Origin: Scrofimicrobium sp. R131
GTDB taxonomy: Bacteria > Actinomycetota > Actinomycetes > Actinomycetales > Actinomycetaceae
Assembly: GCF_040256745.1 (NCBI RefSeq)
Contig: NZ_CP138335.1
Location: 1,178,001 to 1,242,000 of the forward strand
Direction of reading: 5' to 3'
Length of the DNA stretch: 64,000 nucleotides
Shown: piece after piece, positions 16,208-24,851 of the stretch
Layout of the letters: each line of letters starts with the position of its first letter
Position numbering within the stretch: position 1 is the first letter of the stretch
Program-made: the position numbers and the translations under genes
Notes under the pieces: generated by a model
The model's database searches: none
The model's input: only the letters and a program-made list of their open reading frames with translations
What the model was told of the DNA's origin: nothing

Positions 16208-17485
16208 ATGAGTAACCAAGACGATGTCACCCAGCAGATTCTGGCGATCGCCACCCGCTCGCGCCAGGCCGCCCGCAAACTGGCCGGCGCCTCCCGGAAC
16301 CTGAAAGACGGGGCCCTTCACGCCATGGCCAACGCCCTCCTCCAGCATCAGGGCCAAATTCTGAGCGCCAACGCCCGCGACCTGGAACGCGGCCGGACCG
16401 GGGGGATGAGCGAGGGTCTGCTGGACCGCCTCGAACTGACCTCCGAGCGGATCGAGCAAATCTCAGATTCGCTCCTGGAACTGGCCTCTTTGCCGGACCC
16501 GGTCGGGGAGGTCCTGCGCGGTTCGACCCTGCCCAACGGCATCCGCCTGCAGCAGGTGCAGGTCCCGATGGGTGTGGTGGGGATGATTTATGAGGCCCGC
16601 CCCAACGTGACCGTCGATGCGGCCGGGCTGGGCCTGAAGAGTGGCAACGCCGTCATCTTGCGCGGGGGCAGCGCCGCCGCCGAGACCAACACCCAGATTG
16701 TCCAGATCCTGTCGGAAGCGGTGGCGTCGGTCGGACTCCCACGCGACGCGATCCAGTCGATTGACGAGTTTGGCCGCGAGGGAGCGGTCGCCCTGATGAA
16801 GGCCCGCGGCTACGTGGACCTGGTGGTGCCGCGCGGCGGGGCCGGGCTGATTCAAACGGTGGTCAATGAGGCCAAGGTGCCGGTAATCGAGACCGGGGTG
16901 GGCAACTGCCACGTCTACGTCGACCGCGAGGTGGACCAGGATCAGGCCCTGGCAATCGTGATCAACTCCAAGACCCACCGGCCCTCGGTCTGCAACGCCG
17001 CCGAGAAACTCCTGGTGCACCAGGACCGCGTCCACGACTTCCTACCCCGGGTCCTGAGCGCTTTGAGCGAGGCGGGGGTTCAGCTCACCGGCGACGAGCG
17101 GGTGCGAGCCGTGACCCCGCCCGGAGTCGTGGTCGAACCGGCAGAAGAGGATGACTGGGCCTGCGAGTTCCTGGCCCTCCGGGCGGCCGTCCGGGTGGTC
17201 GACTCCCTCGACGAGGCGATTGACCACATCGGCCGCTACTCCTCCGGGCACACCGACGCGATCTGCACCACCTCATTGGCGGCGGCCGACCGGTTCACCG
17301 CCGAGGTCGATTCCGCGGTGGTCAACATCAACGCCTCCACCCGATTCACCGATGGGGGCCAGTTCGGGTTGGGAGCGGAGATCGGAATCTCGACCCAGAA
17401 GTTGCACGCCCGCGGGCCGATGGGGCTGGCCGAACTGACCACCTCCAAGTGGATCGTGCACGGCCAGGGCCAAATCCGGGAGTAG
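16208..17485 (+). CDS. proA: Glutamate-5-semialdehyde dehydrogenase
   Basis: A 425-aa NADPH-dependent reductase converting glutamyl-5-phosphate to glutamate-5-semialdehyde, the second proline step. Family segments include VPMGVVGMIYEARPNVTVDAA, LKSGNAVILRGGSAA, VIETGVGNCHVYVD and HTDAICT; the catalytic cysteine is in RPSVCNAAEKLL. TAGAAT ends 6 nt before the ATG, a strong leaderless -10 signal. proC is not present in the window. The amidase gene begins 2 bp after its stop. Confidence 0.95.
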   Translation: MSNQDDVTQQILAIATRSRQAARKLAGASRNLKDGALHAMANALLQHQGQILSANARDLERGRTGGMSEGLLDRLELTSERIEQISDSLLELASLPDPVGEVLRGSTLPNGIRLQQVQVPMGVVGMIYEARPNVTVDAAGLGLKSGNAVILRGGSAAAETNTQIVQILSEAVASVGLPRDAIQSIDEFGREGAVALMKARGYVDLVVPRGGAGLIQTVVNEAKVPVIETGVGNCHVYVDREVDQDQALAIVINSKTHRPSVCNAAEKLLVHQDRVHDFLPRVLSALSEAGVQLTGDERVRAVTPPGVVVEPAEEDDWACEFLALRAAVRVVDSLDEAIDHIGRYSSGHTDAICTTSLAAADRFTAEVDSAVVNINASTRFTDGGQFGLGAEIGISTQKLHARGPMGLAELTTSKWIVHGQGQIRE

Positions 17486-17487
17486 AC

Positions 17488-18840
17488 ATGCTGCACGAAC
17501 TGAGCGCGTGGGAGCAGGTGGAGCTGCTGGTCTCCCGCCAGATTAGCCCGGGAGAGCTGACCGCCCACTACCAGAAGCGGATCGCCGACCACCCGGAGGT
17601 CGGAGCCTTCGTCACCCTGACCCCGCAGGTGGCGCAGCGCCAGTTGGCCGAGTTGGCGGAACCGGGATCGACTCCGCTCTGGGGTCTGCCGCACGCGGAC
17701 AAGGACCTGGTTCACCGCCAGGGTGTCCCGACCCTGTACGGTTCCCTGGCTGTCGCCGCCGCCACCCGCCAGTATCCGGCTCAACTCCAGGCTCCCTCCG
17801 AGCCGCTGATCGAACAGTGCGACCGGCTCGGGCTGATCAGCCTGGGCAAGACCAACACGCCCGAGTTTGGCCTGTTCGGCTACACCGAGAGCGAGGTGGC
17901 CGCGCCCGCCCGGCACCCCGAAGACCTGACTTTGAACGCGGGTGGGTCCAGCGGGGGCGCCGCCGCGGCCGTGGCTGCCGGGCTGCTGCCCGCTGCTATT
18001 GGCTCTGACGGCGGGGGATCGGTCCGGATTCCGGCTGCCACCGTCGGACTGGTCGGGCTCAAGCCCGGGCGCGGGGTGGTGGCCACCGACCGGGGCGTCG
18101 ACTCGCCGACCGGGGTGGTCACCGGACCACTCACCCGCTCGGTCCGCGATGCCGCCCTGTTTTTCGCCGCCCTCACCGAGGGGGATCGGACCCTAGCCGA
18201 ACGCGAGTTGGCAGCCGAGGCCGCCCCGCTCCGGATTGCTTTTGCCGAGGACTCCCCGTGGAACCCAACCTACGACTGTCACCCAGAGCCGGTGGTGCTG
18301 GAAGCGTTGGAGCAGGGACTGAGCCTGATCGGGGCGGCGCCCGACCGGGTGTCGCTGGCCCACCGGCGCTACGCCGACATCTTCACCACCGCCTGGTTCC
18401 GCGCGGCCGGGTCGGTCCCGCCGCTGCTCGACATCGAATTGATGCACCCGGTCAGTCGCTGGTTGATCGAGTCGGGTCGGCAGCTGAGCCCCGAGCAGGT
18501 GGAGCAAAACCGCCAGGAAGTGGCGGCCTACGGCGCTGAAATGAGCGCGCTGCTGGCAGATTGGGACGTGATCGTCACCCCGGCACTGGGGATGGCGCCC
18601 CAGCCGGTCGGTTCCTACCCGCTCGACCCGCAGCAGAACTTCGCGCTCCAAGTGGCCTACTCTCCCTACACCTCGTGGGTGAACCTCGTCGGTTGGCCCG
18701 CGCTGACCGTCCCGGTGACCAGACTGCCGGCCGGACACCTGCGCCAACCGCTCCCGTTTGGGATCCAATTAGTTGGCAAACCAGGGAGCGAGTGGGACCT
18801 GCTTCGGCTGGGGGCGGCGTTGGAGGCGCGGGTGAAATGA
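17488..18840 (+). CDS. Amidase-signature family protein
   Basis: A 450-aa amidase of the GatA-like superfamily. The Ser-cisSer-Lys triad can be followed: Lys in LPHADKDLVHRQG, and the glycine/serine segment NAGGSSGGAAAAVAAG with GSDGGGSVRIPAA containing the nucleophilic Ser. It hydrolyses an amide of unknown identity. It is unlikely to be GatA itself because no gatB or gatC is nearby. The start at 17488, behind CGGGAG, gives a natural N-terminus; an upstream start would run into proA. The K+ channel gene overlaps its stop (ATGA). Confidence 0.86.
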   Translation: MLHELSAWEQVELLVSRQISPGELTAHYQKRIADHPEVGAFVTLTPQVAQRQLAELAEPGSTPLWGLPHADKDLVHRQGVPTLYGSLAVAAATRQYPAQLQAPSEPLIEQCDRLGLISLGKTNTPEFGLFGYTESEVAAPARHPEDLTLNAGGSSGGAAAAVAAGLLPAAIGSDGGGSVRIPAATVGLVGLKPGRGVVATDRGVDSPTGVVTGPLTRSVRDAALFFAALTEGDRTLAERELAAEAAPLRIAFAEDSPWNPTYDCHPEPVVLEALEQGLSLIGAAPDRVSLAHRRYADIFTTAWFRAAGSVPPLLDIELMHPVSRWLIESGRQLSPEQVEQNRQEVAAYGAEMSALLADWDVIVTPALGMAPQPVGSYPLDPQQNFALQVAYSPYTSWVNLVGWPALTVPVTRLPAGHLRQPLPFGIQLVGKPGSEWDLLRLGAALEARVK

Positions 18841-19592
18841 CGTTCCGCTCCGCGCTGGAACAGAAGTTGGATGACTGGACCAAGTTCACGGTCTGGCCCA
18901 TGTTTGTGCTGTCCGTCTGCTTTGTGGCGGTGACGGCCCTGGTGATCTCACCCCCCGCCGACCTGGACGGACACCTGCGCGCTCAACTAGCCACGGTTAG
19001 CATCATCCTGTGGGTTATCTTCGCCCTCGAGTTCCTGGTCCGCTTGGTGGCCGCCCCTGACCGGCGCCGATTCCTGCAACACCAGTCCTTTGAGCTGGTC
19101 ACCCTAATGGTGCCGTATCTGCGCCCCTTCCTGCTGATCCGCTACCTGTGGCAGCTGCACTACTTCCGCCATCGCGGGGCCGGGGGCATGCGCCAGCGCG
19201 CGATCATCTCCATTTCGCTGTTCGCGCTCTTCTTCGTCTACACCGCCTCCACCCTGGTTTGGATCGCGGAGCGAAACGCACCAAAGGCCAACATCCTCAA
19301 CTGGGGTGACGCCATCTGGTGGGGCTTTACCACCATGTCCACCGTCGGCTACGGCGACTTCTACCCGGTTACGGTGCTGGGCCGCCTCGTAGCCATCATG
19401 CTGATGATCGGGGGCCTGTTCGTCGTCGGCGTTACCAGCGCCATCATCATCTCCGCCTTCAACACGACGATCGAGTCATACCTGAGCCAGCACTCGCCCG
19501 AGGACAGCGACGAAACCCGAGCCCACCGCGGGAAAGCGCTGATGGAGGCACTCTCCCTCGGTGCCCTTCACGACGACGACCGCTCCCCGTGA
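18837..19592 (+). CDS. Voltage-gated-like K+ channel subunit
   Basis: A 251-aa membrane protein with the layout of a six-helix ion channel: several hydrophobic helices, a linker with basic residues, a pore helix, and the potassium selectivity filter TVGYGD at residues 169-174 (MSTVGYGDFYPV), then a last membrane helix and a short charged cytoplasmic tail with SQHSPEDSDE. The voltage-sensor helix shows few ordered positive charges, so gating by voltage is doubtful. The start overlaps the amidase stop; its final 25 bp overlap the converging SMR gene. Confidence 0.88.
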   Translation: MTFRSALEQKLDDWTKFTVWPMFVLSVCFVAVTALVISPPADLDGHLRAQLATVSIILWVIFALEFLVRLVAAPDRRRFLQHQSFELVTLMVPYLRPFLLIRYLWQLHYFRHRGAGGMRQRAIISISLFALFFVYTASTLVWIAERNAPKANILNWGDAIWWGFTTMSTVGYGDFYPVTVLGRLVAIMLMIGGLFVVGVTSAIIISAFNTTIESYLSQHSPEDSDETRAHRGKALMEALSLGALHDDDRSP

Positions 19593-19900
19593 GTCATCTT
19601 TAGCCCGACGGCCGCCCCCACAATTAGGGTGAGGAACAGGACTCGGGCGGGGGAGAACTCCTCCGCTCCGGTGAGCATGGCGTAGGCCGCGGTCAGGGCC
19701 GCCCCCAACCCGGTCCAAACCGCGTAGGCGGTTCCGAGGGGAATCGTTCGCATTGCCCGACCCAGTCCAACCATTGACAGGGTGGTGGCGACCAGGAACA
19801 CCACGGTCGGACCGAGGCGGGTGAAACCCTCGGACTGGCCCAGGGCCGTTGCCCAGACGGCCTCCAACCCGGCACTGCCCAGCAAAATCAGCCACGCCAC
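19568..19900 (-). CDS. SMR-family guanidinium exporter subunit (second of pair)
   Basis: A 110-aa four-helix small multidrug resistance protein. Its central Glu is in AGLEAVWATALGQSEGFTRL, and RTIPLGTAYAVWTGLGA matches the SugE/Gdx branch that exports guanidinium rather than drug cations. It starts with GTG immediately after the stop of the first SMR gene. Paired SMR genes often make heterodimers, which need two different subunits. The pair lies under a guanidine-III riboswitch, supporting guanidinium as the substrate. Confidence 0.9.
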   Translation of the reverse strand: MAWLILLGSAGLEAVWATALGQSEGFTRLGPTVVFLVATTLSMVGLGRAMRTIPLGTAYAVWTGLGAALTAAYAMLTGAEEFSPARVLFLTLIVGAAVGLKMTHGERSSS

Positions 19901-20215
19901 CTAGCTCACCACCTTCAGGCCGATCACTCCGACCAGCAGGAGGGCAATCAGGCCCAGGCGGGTCCAGCCGGCCTGCTCTTCTCCGCGCAGCACCGCCCAA
20001 ATCACGGTTAGGGAAGCGCCGATTCCAGTCCAAACAGCGTAGGCGGTTCCGGTCGGAATGGTCCGCATCGCCCACGCGAGGCCGGCCAGAGAGAGGGAAA
20101 TGGCGACCAGAAAAATCAGAATTGGAACCGGGCGGCGAAAACTCTGCGAGGCGCTGAGCGCCCGCGCCCACACCGCCTCCATCATGCCCGATGCAATCAG
20201 CACGAGCCAGGACAT
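19901..20215 (-). CDS. SMR-family guanidinium exporter subunit (first of pair)
   Basis: A 104-aa, four-helix SMR protein with the substrate-binding Glu in SGMMEAVWARALSASQSF and the Gdx-like AWAMRTIPTGTAYAVWTGIGASLTV. In Gdx exporters that Glu exchanges protons for guanidinium. The start at 20215 has GGAGG 6 nt upstream; the guanidine-III aptamer ends about 4 nt before that ribosome site, so ligand binding could directly alter translation. The adjacent second SMR gene is similar but clearly not identical. Confidence 0.9.
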   Translation of the reverse strand: MSWLVLIASGMMEAVWARALSASQSFRRPVPILIFLVAISLSLAGLAWAMRTIPTGTAYAVWTGIGASLTVIWAVLRGEEQAGWTRLGLIALLLVGVIGLKVVS

Positions 20216-20229
20216 AGCTAACCTCCGAT

Positions 20230-20270
20230 GAGTCAGTCTTGTCCTTAGCGGGTACTGCTCCCTCGTCCGC
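20230..20270 (-). ncRNA. Guanidine-III (ykkC-III) riboswitch aptamer
   Basis: Read on the minus strand the 41-nt element contains GGACGAGG, GTACCCG and AAGGACAAGAC in the order and spacing of the guanidine-III class. Stem pairing is kept: GAGCAGT pairs with the ACTGACTC end, and the pseudoknot GCGG with CCGC replaces the CCGG/CCGG of the Thermobifida aptamer, a compensating change. It precedes the SMR exporter pair, the usual target of this class. The promoter for it is not clear; a TATTCT lies near 20295-20300. Confidence 0.93.
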
Positions 20271-20325
20271 GGGCCCGGTTTGGACCCCACCCGAGAATAG
20301 CACCTGTTCACATGTAGAACTCCGG

Positions 20326-20354
20326 TTGGCCCACCTGTCCGAGCCGACTATCGT
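20326..20354 (+). promoter_or_regulatory. Promoter for Arg leader and argCJBD
   Basis: TTGGCC (20326-20331) and TATCGT (20349-20354) are separated by 17 bp. The -10 ends 7 nt before an ATG at 20362, so transcription is expected to start at that codon. This would be the main promoter for the arginine genes. Confidence 0.55.
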
Positions 20355-20361
20355 CTAGCTT

Positions 20362-20427
20362 ATGAACTCACTTCGTGCGGCCAGCCGGCGGTACCCGGAA
20401 GACACCGCCCTGCGACGATCCCGCTGA
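20362..20427 (+). CDS. Arg-rich leader peptide upstream of argC
   Basis: A 21-codon open frame starting at the predicted transcription start and ending at TGA (20425-20427), 44 bp before argC. Six of 21 codons are Arg: residues 5, 9, 10, 18, 19 and 21, including two Arg-Arg pairs. There is no Shine-Dalgarno sequence, which fits a leaderless start. Leader peptides rich in the end-product amino acid are the hallmark of ribosome-mediated attenuation, known in actinobacteria for trp, his and branched-chain operons. Arg control here is inferred; GC-rich sequence also makes Arg codons common by chance. Confidence 0.55.
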   Translation: MNSLRAASRRYPEDTALRRSR

Positions 20428-20454
20428 TCGCTTCGCCCTGCCCACCCCTTTTTT
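20387..20454 (+). promoter_or_regulatory. Hairpins and T-tract in argC leader
   Basis: Within the leader, GGCGGT (20387-20392) pairs with ACCGCC (20404-20409) over codons 9-16, and GCGACGATC (20412-20420) pairs with GATCG plus TCGC (20426-20436) across the leader stop codon. A run of six T (20449-20454) follows after 12 nt, too far for a standard intrinsic terminator. Mutually exclusive structures were not demonstrated. Confidence 0.4.
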
Positions 20455-20471
20455 GAGAACGAAAGTGAACC

Positions 20472-21536
20472 ATGCCCTTAACCGCAGCAGTTGCCGGCGC
20501 ATCCGGCTACGCGGGCGGAGAGGTGATTCGCCTCCTGTGCTCGCACCCGCAAATTAGCCCCGTTACCGTGACCGCCCACTCTCAGGTGGGACAGCGTTTA
20601 GGGTCCGTTCAGCCGCATCTGCGTCAGGTGGCCGAGGCGGAACTGGTCGAGACCACCGCTGAGAACCTGGCCGGGCACGACCTGGTGTTTCTAGCCCTGC
20701 CCCACGGTAAATCTGGGGAACTGTCCGACCGGTTGGCCCAGCTCTCGCCCGAAACCGTGGTCATCGATTGCGGGGCGGATCACCGCCTTCATCACCGGGA
20801 CGACTGGGATGCGTTTTACGGCGGCGAGTACCACCCGGCGTGGACCTACGGCGTCCCGGAACTGCCCGTGGCCGGGGGCAAGCAGCGCGCCGCCCTGCAG
20901 CAAACCAAGCGAATTGCCGCTCCCGGCTGCAACGCCTCCACCGTGGCACTGTCCTTGGCTCCCGGCATCCAAGCCGGACTGATCGACCCCTCCGACCTGG
21001 TGTCGGTACTGGCAGTCGGCCCTTCCGGAGCCGGGAGGGCCCTGAAGCCCAACCTGTTGGCCGCGGAGATCCTCGGTTCCGCCAGCCCCTACGCCGTCGG
21101 GGGAGTGCACCGGCACATCCCGGAGATCAAGCAGGCCCTGCGTGAAACCCTCCCCGCCGATCGCCAACCGGAGATTCAGCTGTGCTTTACCCCGGTGTTG
21201 GTGCCGATGGCTCGGGGAATCCTGGCCACCTCGACCGCCCGGGTCCAACCCGGGGTTGGGGAGGCAGAACTGCGGGCCGCCTGGGAGGCTGCCTACAGTG
21301 ACGAGGAATTCGTCCAGGTCCTCCCCGCCGGCCAGCACCCGGCCACGGCCGCCACCGTCGGCGCCAACACCTTGCTGATGAGCCTCACTTTCGACCCGGC
21401 CTCCCACCGACTGGTGGTGGTGGCCGCCCTGGACAACCTGGTGAAGGGCACCGCTGGAGCCGCAATCCAGTCGGCCAACCTGGCCCTCGGCCTGCCGGAA
21501 AACTCCGGCCTAACCATGAACGGAGTGGCGCCGTGA
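20472..21536 (+). CDS. argC: N-acetyl-gamma-glutamyl-phosphate reductase
   Basis: A 354-aa NADPH-dependent enzyme reducing N-acetylglutamyl phosphate to the semialdehyde in arginine synthesis. It opens with the Rossmann motif [17 protein letters not shown], has [13 protein letters not shown], and the catalytic cysteine in [18 protein letters not shown]. His in [12 protein letters not shown] is the conserved base. It is the first structural gene of argC-J-B-D; the next gene overlaps its stop by GTGA. argR, argF, argG and argH are not in the window. Confidence 0.96.
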   Translation: MPLTAAVAGASGYAGGEVIRLLCSHPQISPVTVTAHSQVGQRLGSVQPHLRQVAEAELVETTAENLAGHDLVFLALPHGKSGELSDRLAQLSPETVVIDCGADHRLHHRDDWDAFYGGEYHPAWTYGVPELPVAGGKQRAALQQTKRIAAPGCNASTVALSLAPGIQAGLIDPSDLVSVLAVGPSGAGRALKPNLLAAEILGSASPYAVGGVHRHIPEIKQALRETLPADRQPEIQLCFTPVLVPMARGILATSTARVQPGVGEAELRAAWEAAYSDEEFVQVLPAGQHPATAATVGANTLLMSLTFDPASHRLVVVAALDNLVKGTAGAAIQSANLALGLPENSGLTMNGVAP

Positions 21537-22690
21537 GCGTGACAGTTCCCGAAGGATTCGCGGCTCAGGGCGTTGCCGCGGGCCTGAAAAGCACCGGGTT
21601 GGCCGACCTGGCCGTCGTCGTCAACCTCGGGGTGAACCCGGTGGGCGCAGCCGTCTTCACCTCCAACCGGGCCAAAGCTAACCCCATCCTCTGGTCGGAA
21701 CAGGCTATTCGCTCGGGTCAGGTTCGCGCGATTGTGCTGAATTCGGGCGGGGCTAACTGCTTCACCGGCGAATTTGGTTACGAAACATCGGTCCTGACCG
21801 CCAAGTTGGCCGCCGGAGAGTTAGGGGTGGATCCGAACCAGATCCAAGTCTGCTCCACCGGTCTGATTGGTGAGGGTGGCCCCGCATTTCGCGAGGCAAT
21901 CCTCCACGCCCTCCCGGGTGCGCTCGCCACCGCCCACGAGGACGGCGGCGAGGCGGCAGCCAGAGCCATCATGACCACCGATACGAGGCCGAAGATGGCC
22001 GCCTACCGCGGCGAGGGTTGGTCCATCGGCGGGATGGCGAAGGGCGCGGGCATGCTGGCTCCGGGCCTGGCCACCATGCTGGTGGTGCTGACTACCGATG
22101 TCGGCCTGGATCCCATCGGCGCCCGGCGCGCGCTCCGCTCGGCCACCGCCCAAACTTTTGACCACCTCGACTCCGACGGCTGCATGTCCACCAACGACCA
22201 GGTTACGCTGCTCAGTTCGGGAATGTCGGCGGCCCAGCCCAGCGAAGAGGAGTTCACCGCGGCGCTGACCGAGGTCTGCCGCGACCTGGCCCTGCAGCTG
22301 CTGGATGATGCCGAGGGCGCCTCGCACAACATCACCATTCGGGTGGTCGGAGCGGTCTCCGAGTCCGACGCGTTGGAGGTGGGCCGGTCCGTGGCGCGAA
22401 ACAACCTGTTCAAGGCAGCCATCTTCGGTAACGACCCGAACTGGGGACGGGTACTGGCCGCCATCGGTACCACCCGCGCTGCCTTCGACCCGTACGAGGT
22501 GGACGTCTGGATGAACGGTGTCCGCGTCTGCCACCACGGTGGCCCCGACCAACCGCGAGACCAGGTTGACCTGTCCGGGCGCAACACCGAGGTGCTGATC
22601 GACCTGCAAACCGGCGCGGCCGAAGGCACCATCTGGACCAACGACCTGACCCACGACTACGTCCACGAGAATAGCGCGTACTCATCATGA
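21533..22690 (+). CDS. argJ: Ornithine/glutamate N-acetyltransferase ArgJ
   Basis: A 385-aa protein that moves the acetyl group from N-acetylornithine to glutamate, recycling acetate in the pathway. The autocleavage site is visible as [21 protein letters not shown], where cutting before the Thr of ATML yields two chains and frees the nucleophile. [10 protein letters not shown] forms part of the oxyanion site. Such enzymes may also use acetyl-CoA, which would make a separate argA unnecessary. Start is GTG, overlapping argC; argB overlaps its stop by 4 bp. Confidence 0.95.
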   Translation: MSVTVPEGFAAQGVAAGLKSTGLADLAVVVNLGVNPVGAAVFTSNRAKANPILWSEQAIRSGQVRAIVLNSGGANCFTGEFGYETSVLTAKLAAGELGVDPNQIQVCSTGLIGEGGPAFREAILHALPGALATAHEDGGEAAARAIMTTDTRPKMAAYRGEGWSIGGMAKGAGMLAPGLATMLVVLTTDVGLDPIGARRALRSATAQTFDHLDSDGCMSTNDQVTLLSSGMSAAQPSEEEFTAALTEVCRDLALQLLDDAEGASHNITIRVVGAVSESDALEVGRSVARNNLFKAAIFGNDPNWGRVLAAIGTTRAAFDPYEVDVWMNGVRVCHHGGPDQPRDQVDLSGRNTEVLIDLQTGAAEGTIWTNDLTHDYVHENSAYSS

Positions 22691-23604
22691 CAAAAGTTTC
22701 CTACCGGTTCCGCGCTCCCGAAGAGGCGCGGCGCTTCGCCAACACGCTGGTGCAGTCGCTGCCCTGGCTGAAGGAGCACCACCAGAAGATCGTGGTGATC
22801 AAGTTCGGCGGGAACGCCATGGTCAGCGAGGAACTGCAGCGCGCCTTCGCCGAGGACATCGCCTACCTGCGCTACGCCGGGGTGCAGCCGGTCGTGGTTC
22901 ACGGCGGCGGACCCCAGATCAACCAGATGCTGGAACGGCTCGGGGTTCGCTCCGAGTTCGCCGGCGGCTACCGGGTAACCAACCGCGAGACGATGGCGGT
23001 GGTGCGGATGGTGCTGCAGGGACAGGTGAACCCGGAGCTGGTCTCCCTGATCAACTCGCACGGGCCGCTCGCGATCGGCCTTTCGGGTGACGATGCCGCC
23101 ATCTTCAACGCCCGCAAAATGGTGCTGAAGGAGGACGGGCGCGAACTGGATCTCGGCTTGGTCGGCGAGGTGGTCGACGTCGATCCGGAACCGGTCCTTG
23201 GCCAGTTGGCGGCCGGGCGCGTCCCGGTGATCTCTTCCATCGCCCCGAACGTGGAACTGCCCGGCGAGGTTCTGAACGTCAATGCCGACCTGGCGGCGGC
23301 AGCCCTGGCCACGGCCCTTGGGGCCACCAAGCTGGTCCTGCTGACCGACGTCGAGGGCCTCTACGAGAATTGGCCCAACAAAGATTCCCTGATCGCCTCG
23401 ATCACCGCCGATGAACTCCGGGCTCGCTTGGACTCGCTGGAAGCGGGAATGATCCCGAAGATGCGCGCCTGCCTGGACGCGGTGGACGGCGGGGTGGGCA
23501 CGGCCACCGTGATTGACGGGCGCGTGCCACACTCAGTGCTGGTTGAACTTTTCACCGACAGTGGGATCGGGACCGAAGTAAGGAGCGACATTGACAAGTG
23601 TTGA
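22687..23604 (+). CDS. argB: Acetylglutamate kinase
   Basis: A 305-aa amino-acid kinase that phosphorylates N-acetylglutamate. Characteristic are [12 protein letters not shown] at about residues 35-46, [24 protein letters not shown] for substrate binding, and [13 protein letters not shown]. The extended N-terminal helix ([17 protein letters not shown]) is like that of arginine-inhibited hexameric forms, so feedback inhibition by arginine is likely. It overlaps argJ by 4 bp and argD by 14 bp. Confidence 0.96.
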   Translation: MTKVSYRFRAPEEARRFANTLVQSLPWLKEHHQKIVVIKFGGNAMVSEELQRAFAEDIAYLRYAGVQPVVVHGGGPQINQMLERLGVRSEFAGGYRVTNRETMAVVRMVLQGQVNPELVSLINSHGPLAIGLSGDDAAIFNARKMVLKEDGRELDLGLVGEVVDVDPEPVLGQLAAGRVPVISSIAPNVELPGEVLNVNADLAAAALATALGATKLVLLTDVEGLYENWPNKDSLIASITADELRARLDSLEAGMIPKMRACLDAVDGGVGTATVIDGRVPHSVLVELFTDSGIGTEVRSDIDKC

Positions 23605-24778
23605 ACGGGGTTGGGCGGAACGCTCAGCCGATGTACTGATCCAGAATCTGTCGGTACCCCTGGCCCAGATGGAACGCGGCCAAGGCTGCTACCTGTGGGA
23701 TAACGCCGGGAAGCAGTACCTCGACTTTCTCGGCGGAATCGCCGTCAACTCGCTGGGGCACTGCCACCCGGCCGTGGTCCAGGCCTTGACCGAGCAGGCC
23801 TCTCGCCTCGACCATATTTCCAACTATTTTGTTTCCCGCCCCCAGCTCGACCTGGCCGAGCGGCTGCTGGACCTGGCCGGGGCCACCGGTGGCGGCGTGT
23901 TCCTGGCCAACTCGGGAACCGAGGCGAACGAGGCGGCCCTCAAGTTGGCCCGCCTCCACGGGAACTCGCAGGGCAAGTCGCGGATCATTGCCTTTGAGGG
24001 AGCCTTTCACGGGCGGACGATGGGCGCTCTGGCCCTGACCGCAAAAGCGAAGTATCGCGATCCGTTTGCCCCGCTCACTCCTGGGATTGAGCACCTGCCG
24101 GTGGACGAGGCAGCTCTGCGCGAGGCCATGGACGATCAGGTAGCTGCCATTTTCGTCGAGCCGATTCAGGGGGAGGCGGGCGTGGTCGAGTTGCCGGCCG
24201 GGTTCCTGGAGGCCGCCCGCGAGTTGGCGGACCGGCACGGCTCCCTGCTGATTTTGGACGAAGTGCAGACCGGGGTTGGTCGGACCGGCCGCTGGTTCGG
24301 CTTCCAGCACACCTCGGTCGTTCCCGACGCGATTACCGTCGCCAAGGGCCTCGGTTCCGGGTTCCCAATCGGGGCGCTGGTGGCGTTCCCGAGCTGTTCG
24401 GGCCTGTTCTACCCCGGCTCCCACGGGACGACTTTCGGAGGGAACCCGCTGGCAGCCCGGGTGGCCCTGCAGGTGCTGCAGGTCCTGGAAGATGCCGCCG
24501 TGTTGGAGAACGTCCAGGTTCAGTCTGAGCGTCTGCGCACCGGCCTGGCCGAGCTGGGTTCCGACCTGATTGCCTCGGTGCGCGGGCGGGGGCTGCTGCT
24601 CGGAATTCAACTCACCCGTCCGGTCGCGGCCGAGGTGACCGCAGCTGCCTTTGCCCGCGGGCTGATTATCAACGCGCCCGCCCCCGATGTGATCCGGTTG
24701 GCTCCGCCGCTGGTCGTCGGTCGACGCGAGGTGGGGGAGTTCCTAGAATTGTTCGCACAAAGCTTGGATGCCAGCTAG
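23591..24778 (+). CDS. argD: Acetylornithine aminotransferase
   Basis: A 395-aa PLP-dependent class III aminotransferase that makes N-acetylornithine from the semialdehyde. PLP contacts are seen in [15 protein letters not shown] and [15 protein letters not shown], and the Schiff-base lysine is in [17 protein letters not shown]. It starts with TTG at 23591 behind AGGAG, inside the end of argB. It closes the argCJBD cluster, and lysC begins 73 bp later with its own ribosome site and a likely promoter. Confidence 0.95.
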   Translation: MTSVERGWAERSADVLIQNLSVPLAQMERGQGCYLWDNAGKQYLDFLGGIAVNSLGHCHPAVVQALTEQASRLDHISNYFVSRPQLDLAERLLDLAGATGGGVFLANSGTEANEAALKLARLHGNSQGKSRIIAFEGAFHGRTMGALALTAKAKYRDPFAPLTPGIEHLPVDEAALREAMDDQVAAIFVEPIQGEAGVVELPAGFLEAARELADRHGSLLILDEVQTGVGRTGRWFGFQHTSVVPDAITVAKGLGSGFPIGALVAFPSCSGLFYPGSHGTTFGGNPLAARVALQVLQVLEDAAVLENVQVQSERLRTGLAELGSDLIASVRGRGLLLGIQLTRPVAAEVTAAAFARGLIINAPAPDVIRLAPPLVVGRREVGEFLELFAQSLDAS

Positions 24779-24851
24779 TCCGCAACTTGGAACCGGCGGG
24801 CCGCTGATCGGGGCGACATCTACACTCAGAGCAGTTGAAACGAAGGATGAC

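Noticed and set aside
20306-20320. GTTCACATGTAGAAC repeat as an SOS box
   Set aside because: The half-sites GTTC...GAAC are in the opposite order to the actinobacterial LexA box (GAAC-N4-GTTC).
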